Positions 18,401-28,085 are shown, numbered from the stretch's first letter. The stretch is 64,000 nucleotides of DNA from Pseudomonas sp. QTF5 (GCF_000512695.2 NZ_AZRW02000017.1:53334-117333), one strand, 5' to 3'. Translations and numbers: made by a program. Notes: generated by a model from the sequence alone, not told the origin.

Positions 18401-19104
18401 GCTTGCTCATGTGCCAGCAACTAGAGTTTCTGGGGCATCGATTCACTGTCGCAGCAGATGGCGAGACGGGCTTCGAGGCATGGAAGAATCAGCCATTCGA
18501 TTTGGTGATTGCTGATTGCAACATGCCGATCATGAATGGATATGAGCTGGTCCGTGCCATTCGCCAACATGAACAGCACCTGCAGCGTCCTTCTTGTATC
18601 GTGCTGGGTTTCACCGCCAATGCGCAGCCGGAGGAAAGACAACGCTGCAAACTGGCCGGCATGAACGATTGCCTGTTCAAACCCCTCAGCCTGACGGCCT
18701 TGAGCCAATGGGTCGAAGGCATCACGCCGGCCCGCGAGCCGGCCTTCAGTCTGGAAGGATTGTACCTGTTGACCGGTGGCAACCCGACACTGAACCAGCG
18801 ATTGTTGACCGAACTGCTGAACAGCAACCGCCTGGACCGCAAAGCGTTGCTGGCGTTATCCGCGTCAAAGGACCGGCAGTCACTCCTCGACATTGCTCAC
18901 AAAATCAAGGGCGCGGCCCGAATCGTCCAGGCCTCCCGACTGATCGACAGCTGCGAGGCGCTCGAACAGGCCTGCAATAACAGATTCCACCACGATGAAG
19001 TGGCCGATTGCAGCAAGTCCATGGAGCGCGCCATGCTCGAACTGGAGCAATCATTGCAACAACAGATGGCACGCCATGACAAAAGCAGAATGAAGGAGCA
19101 TTAA
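15465..19104 (+). pseudogene. BvgS/EvgS-like unorthodox sensor kinase, frameshifted
   Basis: Phosphorelay sensor with signal peptide, two periplasmic SBP_bac_3 (Venus-flytrap) domains, a membrane segment (VISAGVLLLISIAWNAYM), PAS, HisKA (MSHEIRTPMN), HATPase (ARGGAGLGLVISRN), receiver (LVIADCNMPIMNGYE) and Hpt (HKIKGAARI) domains. Residues up to DSEQLSGCHS are read at 15465-16457; the continuation FRGVTADLLELIRLR is in another frame, open to 19104 (first ATG-type start 16468). Dropping one base near 16436 joins GAGCAA to TTTCGG and gives about 1212 aa, the BvgS/EvgS length. The break falls inside the second binding domain. No other lesion is seen. The 3' part could still make a truncated kinase. 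Confidence 0.85.
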
Positions 19105-19106
19105 CT

Positions 19107-19217
19107 ATGCTTGGGGGCTGGTTCGGGCTGTTCATCAACGACGAAGTCTATTTGCAGTACACCAACCGTTTTCTCGACCCTCGACAAATTGATGCGGTCG
19201 ACTCGTCAGCCTGCTGA
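19107..19217 (+). CDS. Short ORF after the BvgS-like gene, 36 aa
   Basis: Starts 3 bp after the kinase stop, with AAGGAG at ideal spacing before its ATG, and encodes a 36-aa peptide beginning MLGGWFGLFINDEVYLQYTN. I recognise no family. It could be a real small product of the operon or a chance frame; it ends 24 bp before the convergent fRMsr stop. Confidence 0.35.
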   Translation: MLGGWFGLFINDEVYLQYTNRFLDPRQIDAVDSSAC

Positions 19218-19240
19218 ACAGGGCCGGCTTGATAGCTTGA

Positions 19241-19723
19241 TCAGCAGTCGGTCAGACGCAGGAAAATCGCCGCCAGTTGCTCGATACCGGCTTGATCTTG
19301 CGCGGTAAAACGCGCGAGTTTCGGGCTGTCGAGGTCCAGCACACCGATCAGTCGACCGTCCTTGACCAGCGGCACCACCAGCTCGCTGTTCGAGGCACTG
19401 TCGCACGCAATGTGCCCGGGGAACGCATGTACGTCTTCGACCCGCTGGGTCTGCAAGGTGGCCGCCGCCGCCCCGCACACACCGCGACCGAATGGAATCC
19501 GGACACAGGCGATCTGCCCCTGAAACGGGCCAAGCACCAGTTCCTCGTTGCGATTCAGGTAGAAACCGGCCCAGTTCAGGTCATCGAGCTGGTTGAACAG
19601 AAAGGCCGAAAATTGTGCGGCATTAGCGATAAAATCACGCTCGTCTGCCAGCAGTGATTCCAGCTGTGCCCATAGCATGCCGTAGCCCTCCAGGCCCTGG
19701 CCGCTCTTTTGTAAATCGATCAT
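19241..19723 (-). CDS. msrC: Free methionine-(R)-sulfoxide reductase (GAF domain)
   Basis: Reduces free L-methionine-(R)-sulfoxide using thioredoxin. A single GAF domain of 160 aa with the three cysteines of the fRMsr family: GQIACVRIPFGRGVCG (two) and GHIACDSASNSE (third), in the expected order, plus GVLDLDSPKLARF. ATG at 19723 overlaps the stop of the upstream ATPase gene (ATGA); a longer frame upstream is out of the family. It joins msrB and gpx in a window rich in thiol and oxidant defence genes. Confidence 0.92.
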   Translation of the reverse strand: MIDLQKSGQGLEGYGMLWAQLESLLADERDFIANAAQFSAFLFNQLDDLNWAGFYLNRNEELVLGPFQGQIACVRIPFGRGVCGAAAATLQTQRVEDVHAFPGHIACDSASNSELVVPLVKDGRLIGVLDLDSPKLARFTAQDQAGIEQLAAIFLRLTDC

Positions 19724-20610
19724 GCCTTGTGCTCCAGCAGCTTCAGCCCGACCCAATAGCGGGCAAATTGATACGCGCAACGTCCGTTGCGATTGCCCCG
19801 CCCCGTGGCCCAGCGCACTGCGAGTATGTCCAGCGCTTCGTCACGCTGCCACTCGAGGCCGGCCTTGTCGGCCAATTGGCCGATCCAGTGTTCGACGACG
19901 TTGAGGAAATGCTCCTGAGTAAACGGATAGAACGACAGCCACAGGCCAAAACGGTCCGACAGCGCGATCTTGTCTTCCACCGCCTCACTGGGATGGAGTT
20001 CGCCATCGACCCTTTTCCAGTTTTCGTTATCGCTTTCCTTTTCCGGCACCAGATGGCGACGGTTGGAAGTGGCGTACAGCAGAACGTTGTCTGGCGCCTG
20101 TTCGAGCGAACCATCGAGCACGCTCTTGAGCACGCGGTAATCACCCTCGCCCGACTCGAACGACAGGTCATCGCAGAACAGCACAAAGCGCTGAGGCAAC
20201 TTGGCGATCTGCTCGACCACGCGCGGCAAGTCCGCCAGGTGGTCGCGTTCGATCTCGATCAGCCGCAGGCCGCTCGTGGCGTGTTCCGACAGCAAGGCGC
20301 GCACCAGCGACGATTTACCGGTGCCACGCGAGCCCCAGAGCAAAGCATGGTTGGCCGGCATACCGTCGAGAAACTGTCGGGTGTTGCGACCCAGTTGCTC
20401 CAGTTGCCGGTCAACGCCGATCAAGTCGGACAAACGCGTGTCCAGGCTGACTTGCAGCGGCAACAGAAAACCGCTGCGCCCCTCGCGCTGCCAGCGTGCG
20501 GCCAGGCAGTGCGTCCAGTCGATGGCTTGCCGAGGCGCGGGAAGCAGCGGCTCGATACGGGCCAGAACGGCATCGGCGCGTTCAAGAAAAGCATTCAATC
20601 GGGAATCCAC
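19720..20610 (-). CDS. DUF815-type AAA ATP-binding protein
   Basis: P-loop ATPase of 296 aa, function unknown. Walker A is LLWGSRGTGKSSLVRALL; Walker B-like FVLFCDDLSFE follows; YATSNRRHLVPEK is the sensor-1-like stretch typical of DUF815 proteins. I chose GTG at 20610 because GAGGAGAAG lies 5 nt upstream and because the frame before it encodes Cys/Arg-rich sequence unlike the family. It is cotranscribed with msrC through a 4-bp overlap and is divergent from sagS. Confidence 0.88.
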   Translation of the reverse strand: MDSRLNAFLERADAVLARIEPLLPAPRQAIDWTHCLAARWQREGRSGFLLPLQVSLDTRLSDLIGVDRQLEQLGRNTRQFLDGMPANHALLWGSRGTGKSSLVRALLSEHATSGLRLIEIERDHLADLPRVVEQIAKLPQRFVLFCDDLSFESGEGDYRVLKSVLDGSLEQAPDNVLLYATSNRRHLVPEKESDNENWKRVDGELHPSEAVEDKIALSDRFGLWLSFYPFTQEHFLNVVEHWIGQLADKAGLEWQRDEALDILAVRWATGRGNRNGRCAYQFARYWVGLKLLEHKA

Positions 20611-20722
20611 GTCTTCTCCTCGAGCACATTCACGGTAATGATGGCGATACAGCGACGAAACACAGCGTCTACACCCCTTACAGGTGTTTTGCGAGAACAT
20701 CGGAATCCATTGATGATCGACT

Positions 20723-23086
20723 ATGCTTGAGCAGCGAAGGGAAACGGAAGTGGTTCAACATCCCATGGATATCAAGTTCAGCCACCGGCTGTCGTACAAA
20801 CAAGCCAGGATTACGGTGCTGGCCGGTTTCATTCTGGGCACGCTGCTCAGCCTGCTGCAAATAGGCATCGATTATGCCAGCGAAGATGCCTCCATCAACC
20901 GCGAAATACTGTCCTTGCTGGAAATCAGCCATAACCCCGCATCCCGCATCGCCTATAACATCGATGCCGAACTCGCTCAGGAACTGGCCCTGGGTCTGTT
21001 GCGCTCCCCGGCAATCATCGGCGCGCAATTGACCGACAACAACAATACCGTGCTGGCCAGCGTCAAACGCCCAGGTCTGGAAAACAATGACCGGATGATC
21101 AGCGACTTCCTGTTCGGCGCCAACCGGCAATTCGAAGATCGCCTTTATCTCGATCACTTGCCGGACGAATCCCTCGGGACCTTGCGCCTGGAAGTCGACA
21201 CCTACACCTTCGGCAGTCGTTTCCTGCGCCGGGCCGAAGTGACCCTGCTCAACGGCTTCGCGCGCAGCCTGATTCTCACGGGCATTCTCCTGGCGCTGTT
21301 TTACGTGATGCTGACCAAACCGCTGGTGCGGGTTATCCGCGAACTCAGTGGTCGTGATCCGCGCAGCGCGGAGCCGACGTGGCTGGAGTGTCCGACGGGG
21401 CATGAAAACGATGAAATCGGGGTCTTGGTCGAGGTCGCCAATCAGCAGTTCGAAAACATCGCCACCGAAATCCAGCAACGGCGCAACGCCGAAAATCGCC
21501 TGACCGATTACCTCTCGCAACTGGAAAACATCGTCTCGGCCCGCACCGCGGAACTCAAGGCGATCAACACTCGGCTCAGCCAATCCAACGAGGAGCTGGA
21601 AGTAGCCCGCAGCACTGCCCTGGACATGGCCGAAGCGCGCTCGGTATTCCTGGCCAACATGAGCCATGAAATCCGCACGCCTCTCAACGGCCTGCTGGGG
21701 ATGATCGCGCTCTCGCTGGACGGCCCGCTCAATGCCGAGCAGCAGCAACAACTGTCCATCGCCCATGACTCGGGCAAAGTGCTGGTGGAACTGCTCAACG
21801 ATATTCTCGACCTGTCGAAATTCGATGCCGGTCAACTTGAGCTCGAACACATTCCATTCGACCTTGGTTCGCTGATCGAAGACACCGCCAACCTGCTGTC
21901 TCAGAACGCCGCGCCGAGTGTCGAGTTGACGTGCCTGATTGACCCGCAATTTCCCGCACTGGTGCTCGGTGATCCGACCCGGGTCCGGCAGATCGTCAGC
22001 AACCTGTTGTCCAACGCCCTCAAGTTCACCCGTTTCGGGCGGGTCGATGTGCGTCTTTCAACGTTCGAAGACGGTGTGCGAATCGAAGTCTGCGACACTG
22101 GCATCGGCATCGCCCAGGATGCGCAGGTCAAAATCTTCCAGCCGTTCACCCAGGCCGGTGCCGGCATTACCCGGCAATTCGGCGGGACCGGACTGGGCCT
22201 GGCGCTGACTTATAGCCTCTGCGAAACCATGCAGGGGCGTCTGACGATCAGCTCGGAAGCGGGCTTCGGCAGTCAGTTCTGCGCCGACCTGCCCCTGCCC
22301 TGCCATACCCGGGCCATTTCTCCGGCAGCACTGCAAGGCAACATCATCGCGATCACCGCCGCCAGCAGTGGTCTTGCGGAACTGTTGAACAGTCTGTTGC
22401 CCGGCTGGGGGCTCGACTATCAGCAGCGATCCATCGATGACCGGTTGATCGGTCTGGAGCCGGATGTACTGATCACCGACTGCCCTGAATGCCTGTTTGG
22501 CCTGCGCCCTACCTTCGCCGCGCCGATTCTGCTGGTAACCGCTTACGGCAGTTTCCTGCCCAGCGAGCAAGTCAACGCTCTCGCGCCCTTGCAACAACAG
22601 GCGCGGCCTCTGGCGCGCAATGCGCTTTACCAGACATTGCGGCGGATCTTGCAGCCGGAACTCACCACGATCAACGGGGCCCGGATCGAAGCCATCTCAT
22701 CCCAGCGACGCGGACGCATCCTGCTGGTGGAGGACAACCCCGTCAATCAGTTGGTGGCCAAGGGAATGCTCGGAAAACTCGGTTGCGAGGTGAGCGTCGC
22801 GGGCCACGGCGCCGAAGCCCTGGATCAGCTCGAGCTGAGCGAATTCGATCTGGTGCTGATGGACTGCAACATGCCGGTGATGGACGGCTATGAAGCCAGT
22901 CGGCAGATTCGTCGCAGCGGGCGCTGGCCACAGTTGCCCATCGTCGCCCTGACCGCCAACGCCATGTCCGAAGAACGCGAACGCTGCCGTGCGGCGGGCA
23001 TGAGTGACTACCTGGCCAAACCTTTCCGCCGGGAAGAACTGGCCGCCCTGCTCGACCTGTGGATACCCACTACGACAGCGCTTTGA
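20723..23086 (+). CDS. sagS: Hybrid sensor histidine kinase SagS
   Basis: Orphan hybrid kinase of up to 787 aa. Order: membrane segment at about 30-50, periplasmic domain to about 165, second membrane segment (LILTGILLALFYVMLTKPLV), linker with coiled coil, HisKA with His315 (MSHEIRTPLNG), HATPase (QFGGTGLGLALTYSLCE), degenerate middle domain, and a receiver with Asp714 (LVLMDCNMPVMDGYE). In P. aeruginosa SagS feeds the HptB pathway and controls the switch to biofilm; identity here rests on architecture and on the conserved neighbours ospR and gpx. Possible starts: ATG 20723, GTG 20750 (AAGGG before it) or ATG 20765; the first two are poorly separated. The stop overlaps ospR by 17 bp. Confidence 0.85.
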   Translation: MLEQRRETEVVQHPMDIKFSHRLSYKQARITVLAGFILGTLLSLLQIGIDYASEDASINREILSLLEISHNPASRIAYNIDAELAQELALGLLRSPAIIGAQLTDNNNTVLASVKRPGLENNDRMISDFLFGANRQFEDRLYLDHLPDESLGTLRLEVDTYTFGSRFLRRAEVTLLNGFARSLILTGILLALFYVMLTKPLVRVIRELSGRDPRSAEPTWLECPTGHENDEIGVLVEVANQQFENIATEIQQRRNAENRLTDYLSQLENIVSARTAELKAINTRLSQSNEELEVARSTALDMAEARSVFLANMSHEIRTPLNGLLGMIALSLDGPLNAEQQQQLSIAHDSGKVLVELLNDILDLSKFDAGQLELEHIPFDLGSLIEDTANLLSQNAAPSVELTCLIDPQFPALVLGDPTRVRQIVSNLLSNALKFTRFGRVDVRLSTFEDGVRIEVCDTGIGIAQDAQVKIFQPFTQAGAGITRQFGGTGLGLALTYSLCETMQGRLTISSEAGFGSQFCADLPLPCHTRAISPAALQGNIIAITAASSGLAELLNSLLPGWGLDYQQRSIDDRLIGLEPDVLITDCPECLFGLRPTFAAPILLVTAYGSFLPSEQVNALAPLQQQARPLARNALYQTLRRILQPELTTINGARIEAISSQRRGRILLVEDNPVNQLVAKGMLGKLGCEVSVAGHGAEALDQLELSEFDLVLMDCNMPVMDGYEASRQIRRSGRWPQLPIVALTANAMSEERERCRAAGMSDYLAKPFRREELAALLDLWIPTTTAL

Positions 23087-23531
23087 TTTGCCCCAACAGG
23101 TGATCGAGGCCATCGCGCAGATCATTCAAGCGATCCAGATCGACGCCGCTATCGCACAACAGCCGGGCCTTGAGCGGCCCCACCTGATCGCGCAAAGCCT
23201 TGCCGGCAGGCGACAGGCTCAAATGCACCTCTCGCTCATCGCGCGCCGAACGCTGTCGCTGCACCAATTGCAATTGCTCAAGCCGCTTGAGCAGCGGCGT
23301 CAGAGTCCCGGAATCCAGCGCCAGGCGCTCACCCAAGGCCTTGACCGTCGGCAGCTGCGGCGCCGCCTCCTGCCATTCCCACAGCACCAGCATCGCCAGG
23401 TATTGCGGATAAGTCAGGCCCAACTGATCGAGCATCGGCTTGTAGGCACGGATCACCGCCCGCGATGCGGCGTACAGCTTGAAGCAGAGCTGACTGTCGA
23501 GCTTCAGCGAATCAACTGACAACGTGTTCAT
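23070..23531 (-). CDS. ospR: OspR, MarR/OhrR-family peroxide-sensing repressor
   Basis: MarR-type regulator of 153 aa. The sensing cysteine of the OhrR branch is Cys16 (LDSQLCFKLYAAS), the family YPQYLAMLVLWE block follows, and the winged HTH contains SGTLTPLLKRLE. By homology with P. aeruginosa OspR it should repress the glutathione peroxidase gene. Its ATG overlaps the stop of that gene by 4 bp (gpx first, ospR second), so the two are one operon and the repressor would control its own synthesis. Confidence 0.88.
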   Translation of the reverse strand: MNTLSVDSLKLDSQLCFKLYAASRAVIRAYKPMLDQLGLTYPQYLAMLVLWEWQEAAPQLPTVKALGERLALDSGTLTPLLKRLEQLQLVQRQRSARDEREVHLSLSPAGKALRDQVGPLKARLLCDSGVDLDRLNDLRDGLDHLLGQIKALS

Positions 23532-24013
23532 TTGAGCAGGGCTTCGATCTCGCGGCTCAGGTCCTGCGGTTTAGTCGCCGGAGCAAAGCGCTTGACCAGC
23601 TGGCCGTCCTTGCCGATCAGGAACTTGGTGAAGTTCCACTTGATGCCTTGGGAACCCAGCACGCCCGGTGCGCGCTTTTTCAGCTGAACGAACAGTGGAT
23701 GGGCGTCGGCACCATTCACTTCGATCTTCTTGAACAGCGGGAAACTCACCCCGTAATTCAACTCGCAGAACTCGGAAATCGTCCCCTCGTTGCCCGGCTC
23801 TTGCTTGCCGAACTGATTGCAGGGAAAGCCGAGCACCACCAGACCTTGATCCTTGTAGGTCTGCCACAGCTCTTCGAGGCCTTTGTATTGCGGGGTGAAG
23901 CCACATTTGCTGGCGGTGTTGACCACCAGCACCGCTTTGCCGGCGAAATCGGCCAGGGTCTTTTGCTCGCCCTTGATGGTGGTGCAAGGGATGCTCAGCA
24001 GGTTATCGCTCAT
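23528..24013 (-). CDS. Glutathione peroxidase (thiol peroxidase type)
   Basis: Reduces hydroperoxides with thiols. The 161-aa protein has the GPx catalytic set: Cys37 in NTASKCGFTPQY (Cys in place of selenocysteine), Gln in FPCNQFGKQEPG, and Trp-Asn in KWNFTKFLI. ATG at 24013 begins the family N terminus (SDNLLSIP); an earlier start at 24046 would add 11 unrelated residues. It is the first gene of the gpx-ospR operon. Confidence 0.93.
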   Translation of the reverse strand: MSDNLLSIPCTTIKGEQKTLADFAGKAVLVVNTASKCGFTPQYKGLEELWQTYKDQGLVVLGFPCNQFGKQEPGNEGTISEFCELNYGVSFPLFKKIEVNGADAHPLFVQLKKRAPGVLGSQGIKWNFTKFLIGKDGQLVKRFAPATKPQDLSREIEALLK

Positions 24014-24100
24014 GGCACGAACTCCGAGTGGAAGAACAAAGACCAAACATAGCGAGCAATTGAATTGTGTGCAATTTAAAATACTGAACGCCGTTCATCT

Positions 24101-24188
24101 GTGGAGCGAAGCTTGCTCGCGAAGGCGCCGGGCCAGTCAACATCAGTGTTGAATGCCAAGACGCCTTCGCGAGCAAGCTCGCTCCTAC
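24101..24188. repeat. REP pair (REPIN), diverged
   Basis: Two inverted REPs, GTGGAGCGAAGCTTGCTCGC and GCGAGCAAGCTCGCTCCTAC, around a spacer with AGTCAACATCAGTGTTGAATG. GTGG-outward layout; both arms differ from the majority REP. Confidence 0.85.
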
Positions 24189-24198
24189 AGGGCTCGCA

Positions 24199-24594
24199 TT
24201 ATGAGCGCGGCACCAGGTCCAGGCACACCGAGTTGATGCAATAACGCAGTCCTGTGGGCGGCGGGCCGTCCGGGAACACATGCCCAAGATGAGCATCGCA
24301 TGTGGCACAAACCACTTCGGTGCGGATCATGCCGTGGCTGACATCACGGATCTCGACCATGGCGCTGTCGCCGATCGGCGCATAGAAGCTCGGCCAGCCG
24401 CAGCCGGAATCGAATTTGGTCTTTGAGTCGAACAGCGGCGCGTTGCAGCAGATGCAGTGGTAAACACCGTCGACCTTGCTGTCGTTGTACTTACCGGAGA
24501 ACGGCCGTTCGGTGCCCTTGAGGCGGCAAACGTTGTACTGCTCCGGGTCGAGCATTTCACGCCATTCTTCCAGGGTTTTTTCCAACTTTTCCAT
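24199..24594 (-). CDS. msrB: Peptide methionine-(R)-S-oxide reductase MsrB
   Basis: Repairs methionine-R-sulfoxide in proteins. The protein has 131 aa. Zinc-site cysteines are in [10 protein letters not shown] and [14 protein letters not shown], catalytic Cys is in [13 protein letters not shown], and GCGWPSF is the substrate pocket block. ATG at 24594 has AGAGG 7 nt upstream; ATG at 24597 is the adjacent alternative. It is a single gene between a REP pair and alaA, with an intergenic region shared with divergent alaA. Confidence 0.94.
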   Translation of the reverse strand: MEKLEKTLEEWREMLDPEQYNVCRLKGTERPFSGKYNDSKVDGVYHCICCNAPLFDSKTKFDSGCGWPSFYAPIGDSAMVEIRDVSHGMIRTEVVCATCDAHLGHVFPDGPPPTGLRYCINSVCLDLVPRS

Positions 24595-24819
24595 CATCAC
24601 ACCTCTGCAGTTGAAAAAGCCCGATCTGTACCTTTTCCACGGATCGGGCGGCACGTATGATTGCGCCTCGTCAAACGCCAGTCTGGCAGCCAGACCACGC
24701 GCATTCAAACGGATTCTGAGTGCCGTCGCTCAAGGCGTCAGGCCTGTGTGAATACGCAGGATTCCCAGCACGGTCGTTCATACGCCGCCTGGATCGTTCA
24801 TTTTCGGGAACACATCGCC

Positions 24820-26031
24820 ATGCAGGTCAGCAAATCGAACAAGCTCGCCAACGTCTGCTACGACATTCGCGGCCCAGTGCTCAAGCACGCCAAACGCCTG
24901 GAAGAGGAAGGCCATCGCATCCTCAAGCTGAACATCGGCAACCCGGCCCCCTTTGGTTTCGAAGCGCCGGATGAAATTCTTCAGGACGTGATCCGCAACC
25001 TGCCGACCGCCCAGGGCTACAGCGACTCCAAGGGGTTGTTCAGCGCTCGCAAGGCTGTGATGCAGTACTACCAGCAAAAACAGGTGGAAGGTGTCGGCAT
25101 CGAAGACATCTATCTGGGCAACGGCGTTTCCGAGCTGATCGTGATGTCGATGCAGGCCCTGCTCAATAACGGTGACGAGGTGCTGGTGCCGGCTCCCGAC
25201 TATCCGCTGTGGACTGCCGCAGTGAGCCTGGCGGGCGGCAACGCGGTGCATTACTTGTGCGATGAACAGGCCAACTGGTGGCCGGATCTGGCCGACATCA
25301 AGGCCAAGATCACCCCGAACACCAAGGCTCTGGTGATCATCAACCCGAACAACCCGACCGGCTCGGTGTACTCGAAAGAAGTCCTGCTGGGCATGCTGGA
25401 ACTGGCCCGTCAGCACAATCTGGTGGTGTTCTCCGACGAGATCTACGACAAGATCCTGTACGACGACGCCGTCCACATCTGCACCGCCTCGCTGGCGCCG
25501 GATTTGCTGTGCCTGACCTTCAACGGCCTGTCCAAGTCCTATCGTGTGGCTGGCTTCCGTTCCGGCTGGGTCGCCATTTCCGGTCCGAAACATCACGCCC
25601 AGAGCTACATCGAAGGCATCGACATATTGGCCAACATGCGCCTGTGCGCCAACGTGCCGAGCCAGCACGCGATCCAGACCGCGCTGGGCGGCTATCAGAG
25701 CATCAACGATCTGGTGCTGCCGCAAGGGCGTCTACTGGAACAGCGCAATCGTACCTGGGAACTGCTGAACGACATTCCTGGCGTAAGCTGCGTCAAGCCG
25801 ATGGGCGCACTGTACGCGTTCCCGCGGATCGACCCGAAAGTCTGCCCGATCCACAACGACGAGAAATTCGTGCTCGACCTGCTGCTCTCGGAGAAGCTGC
25901 TGGTGGTGCAAGGCACGGCCTTCAACTGGCCATGGCCGGATCACTTCCGCGTGGTCACCCTGCCACGGCTCGACGACCTGGATCAGGCGATCGGCCGGAT
26001 CGGCAACTTCCTCAAGTCCTACCGCCAGTAA
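24820..26031 (+). CDS. alaA: Alanine aminotransferase-type class I/II aminotransferase
   Basis: PLP-dependent aminotransferase (403 aa), by similarity the glutamate-pyruvate transaminase AlaA. The PLP lysine is Lys239 (GLSKSYRVAGFRSGW). Other fold-type I markers are NPNNPTGSVYS, FSDEIYDKI and the C-terminal GTAFNWPWPDHFRVV. ATG at 24820 begins the family N terminus (QVSKSNKLANVCYDIRGPV); earlier in-frame ATGs lack similarity. It is monocistronic, with a stem-loop 10 bp after the stop. Confidence 0.92.
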   Translation: MQVSKSNKLANVCYDIRGPVLKHAKRLEEEGHRILKLNIGNPAPFGFEAPDEILQDVIRNLPTAQGYSDSKGLFSARKAVMQYYQQKQVEGVGIEDIYLGNGVSELIVMSMQALLNNGDEVLVPAPDYPLWTAAVSLAGGNAVHYLCDEQANWWPDLADIKAKITPNTKALVIINPNNPTGSVYSKEVLLGMLELARQHNLVVFSDEIYDKILYDDAVHICTASLAPDLLCLTFNGLSKSYRVAGFRSGWVAISGPKHHAQSYIEGIDILANMRLCANVPSQHAIQTALGGYQSINDLVLPQGRLLEQRNRTWELLNDIPGVSCVKPMGALYAFPRIDPKVCPIHNDEKFVLDLLLSEKLLVVQGTAFNWPWPDHFRVVTLPRLDDLDQAIGRIGNFLKSYRQ

Positions 26032-26040
26032 GTGGCCTGT

Positions 26041-26072
26041 CACCGTGCGACGCTGATTAAAGTCGCACGGTG
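26041..26072. terminator. Stem-loop after alaA
   Basis: Perfect 11-bp inverted repeat CACCGTGCGAC / GTCGCACGGTG with a 10-nt loop, followed by ATTAATT rather than a T run. Likely terminator. The rest of the 317-bp gap to htpX holds no gene that I can see; it presumably carries the htpX promoter, but I found no unambiguous heat-shock motif. Confidence 0.55.
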
Positions 26073-26348
26073 ATTAATTCAGCAACACATCTGTGCGCCC
26101 TACCCTGCATCGTTGTTTCAAGCTCTGACGGACGACACGTTTCATGCCCGCGCCTAACAACGGCGGGGCCTGCGACGCTAATTGGCTGACAACCGTTTCC
26201 CATGTCGACGTCGGAAATGCCCTTCAAACAGCTAGACTGTTGCTGTAGGACACAGTTTGAAATAGTCACCCGGTTGAATAGCCCGTCGCAGCACCTTATA
26301 TACCCCGCAGTACGCTACATCTTTAGCACCGAGGAGATTTCTATAACC

Positions 26349-27236
26349 ATGATGCGCATTTTGCTGTTTTTGGCCACTAACCTGGCGGTCGTGCTGATTG
26401 CCAGCATCACCCTGAGCCTTTTCGGCTTCAACGGGTTCATGGCGGCCAACGGGGTTGATCTCAACCTCAATCAGCTGCTGATTTTCTGTGCGGTCTTTGG
26501 TTTCGCCGGTTCCCTGTTCTCGCTGTTCATCTCCAAGTGGATGGCGAAAATGAGCACCAGCACCCAGATCATCAGCCAGCCGCGCACCCGGCACGAGCAA
26601 TGGCTGCTGCAAACCGTCGAGCAATTGTCCCGCGAAGCCGGGATCAAGATGCCCGAAGTGGGGATTTTCCCGGCCTATGAAGCCAACGCCTTCGCCACCG
26701 GCTGGAACAAGAACGATGCACTGGTTGCGGTCAGCCAGGGCTTGCTCGAGCGTTTCTCACCGGATGAAGTGAAAGCCGTTCTGGCCCATGAAATCGGCCA
26801 CGTGGCCAATGGCGACATGGTTACCCTGGCGTTGATCCAGGGCGTGGTGAACACCTTCGTGATGTTCTTCGCCCGGATCATCGGCAACTTTGTCGACAAG
26901 GTGATCTTCAAGAACGAAGAAGGCCAGGGCATCGCCTACTATGTGGCCACCATCTTCGCTGAACTGGTTCTGGGTATTCTGGCCAGCGCCATCGTCATGT
27001 GGTTCTCGCGAAAACGCGAATTCCGTGCCGACGATGCCGGTGCACGCCTGGCCGGTACCAGTGCAATGATCGGTGCCCTGCAGCGTCTGCGTGCAGAACA
27101 AGGGCTGCCGGTGCACATGCCGGATACTCTGAATGCTTTCGGCATCAACGGTGGTCTCAAACAAGGGTTCGCTCGCATGTTCATGAGCCACCCGCCGCTG
27201 GAAGAGCGCATCGACGCACTGCGTCGTCGGGGCTGA
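26349..27236 (+). CDS. htpX: Heat-shock membrane zinc protease HtpX
   Basis: Inner-membrane M48 metalloprotease for quality control of membrane proteins. It has 295 aa: two N-terminal membrane segments ([39 protein letters not shown]), zinc motif HEIGH at 147-151, a third and fourth hydrophobic segment, and the downstream glutamate in [18 protein letters not shown] lies before ATG 26349. It is monocistronic with a clear terminator. Confidence 0.95.
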   Translation: MMRILLFLATNLAVVLIASITLSLFGFNGFMAANGVDLNLNQLLIFCAVFGFAGSLFSLFISKWMAKMSTSTQIISQPRTRHEQWLLQTVEQLSREAGIKMPEVGIFPAYEANAFATGWNKNDALVAVSQGLLERFSPDEVKAVLAHEIGHVANGDMVTLALIQGVVNTFVMFFARIIGNFVDKVIFKNEEGQGIAYYVATIFAELVLGILASAIVMWFSRKREFRADDAGARLAGTSAMIGALQRLRAEQGLPVHMPDTLNAFGINGGLKQGFARMFMSHPPLEERIDALRRRG

Positions 27237-27254
27237 GAGGCTCCGCACTAAAAG

Positions 27255-27287
27255 AAAAGGCCCGCAGTGAATGCGGGCCTTTTTTTG
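27255..27287 (+). terminator. Intrinsic terminator of htpX
   Basis: AAAGGCCCGCA / TGCGGGCCT stem with short loop followed by seven T. Confidence 0.92.
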
Positions 27288-27318
27288 TCTGTTTGATTAG
27301 TGCGGTGCTCTTCAGGTC

Positions 27319-27410
27319 CCCTTCGCGAGCAAGCCCGCTCCCACAGTGGACCGCGTCCATTCAGATCACGCGGTCAACTAATGTGGGAGCGGGCTTGCTC
27401 GCGAAGAGGC
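27319..27410. repeat. REP pair (REPIN)
   Basis: Inverted REPs CTTCGCGAGCAAGCCCGCTC and GAGCGGGCTTGCTCGCGAAG with the CCCACA/TGTGGG ends facing inward. The spacer contains an extra inverted repeat GTGGACCGCG / CGCGGTCAAC. Confidence 0.9.
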
Positions 27411-27428
27411 CAGCAACTTCAACACACC

Positions 27429-28085
27429 TTAATGGCTGGAAACCCGATAAACCCGCTCTTCAAGCCGCGTCACACCGGCCTCAAGAAACTTCCAACTCTC
27501 ACCCAGAACATCCTGGTCTTCCAGAATCTTCAGCGCCCACACATCGCCAAACAACCGTTGCACTTCATCATCCAGCACCGCAAACGGCGGCCCGTCCATT
27601 TGCGCCTGGTCGTAATCCAGCGTAATCAAAAGCCCTAAAGAATCCTTCGGCAAAATCCGAATCAGATGAGCCGCGTATTGCTCACGCATCGTCGGCGGCA
27701 GGGCAATCAACGCCGCGCGGTCATACAGCGCGCTGCAATCGGCGACATCGCCTGCCGTCAACTCGAAGAAATCGCCACACCACAACTCGATCGACCCGGC
27801 ACGGTAGACCTTGAACGGCCCCTGCTCACTGACGTCCGGGTCAAACTGATGCTCACTGAAGAAATCCTCCACGGCCTTTTCCGACAGCTCAATCCCCAAG
27901 ACTTCATGACCTTGGTGCGCCAGCCACAACAGATCCAGACTTTTCCCACACAACGGCACCAGCACGCGAGCGCCCTCTTCCAGGCCCAACGCTGGCCAGA
28001 ACCGTTGCAGATAAGGATTCACTTCCGGCAGATGAAAGCCGATCTGATTCGACGCCCATCGTTTGTGCCAAAACTCCGGCTGCAT
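27429..28085 (-). CDS. tpm: Thiopurine S-methyltransferase
   Basis: SAM-dependent methyltransferase of 218 aa; in Pseudomonas it also methylates selenium and tellurium compounds. Family landmarks: [14 protein letters not shown] at the N terminus, SAM-binding [33 protein letters not shown], and [12 protein letters not shown] with [13 protein letters not shown] 28085 is the only sensible start. It is divergent from the LigB-type dioxygenase with a 103-bp AT-rich gap. Confidence 0.93.
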   Translation of the reverse strand: MQPEFWHKRWASNQIGFHLPEVNPYLQRFWPALGLEEGARVLVPLCGKSLDLLWLAHQGHEVLGIELSEKAVEDFFSEHQFDPDVSEQGPFKVYRAGSIELWCGDFFELTAGDVADCSALYDRAALIALPPTMREQYAAHLIRILPKDSLGLLITLDYDQAQMDGPPFAVLDDEVQRLFGDVWALKILEDQDVLGESWKFLEAGVTRLEERVYRVSSH

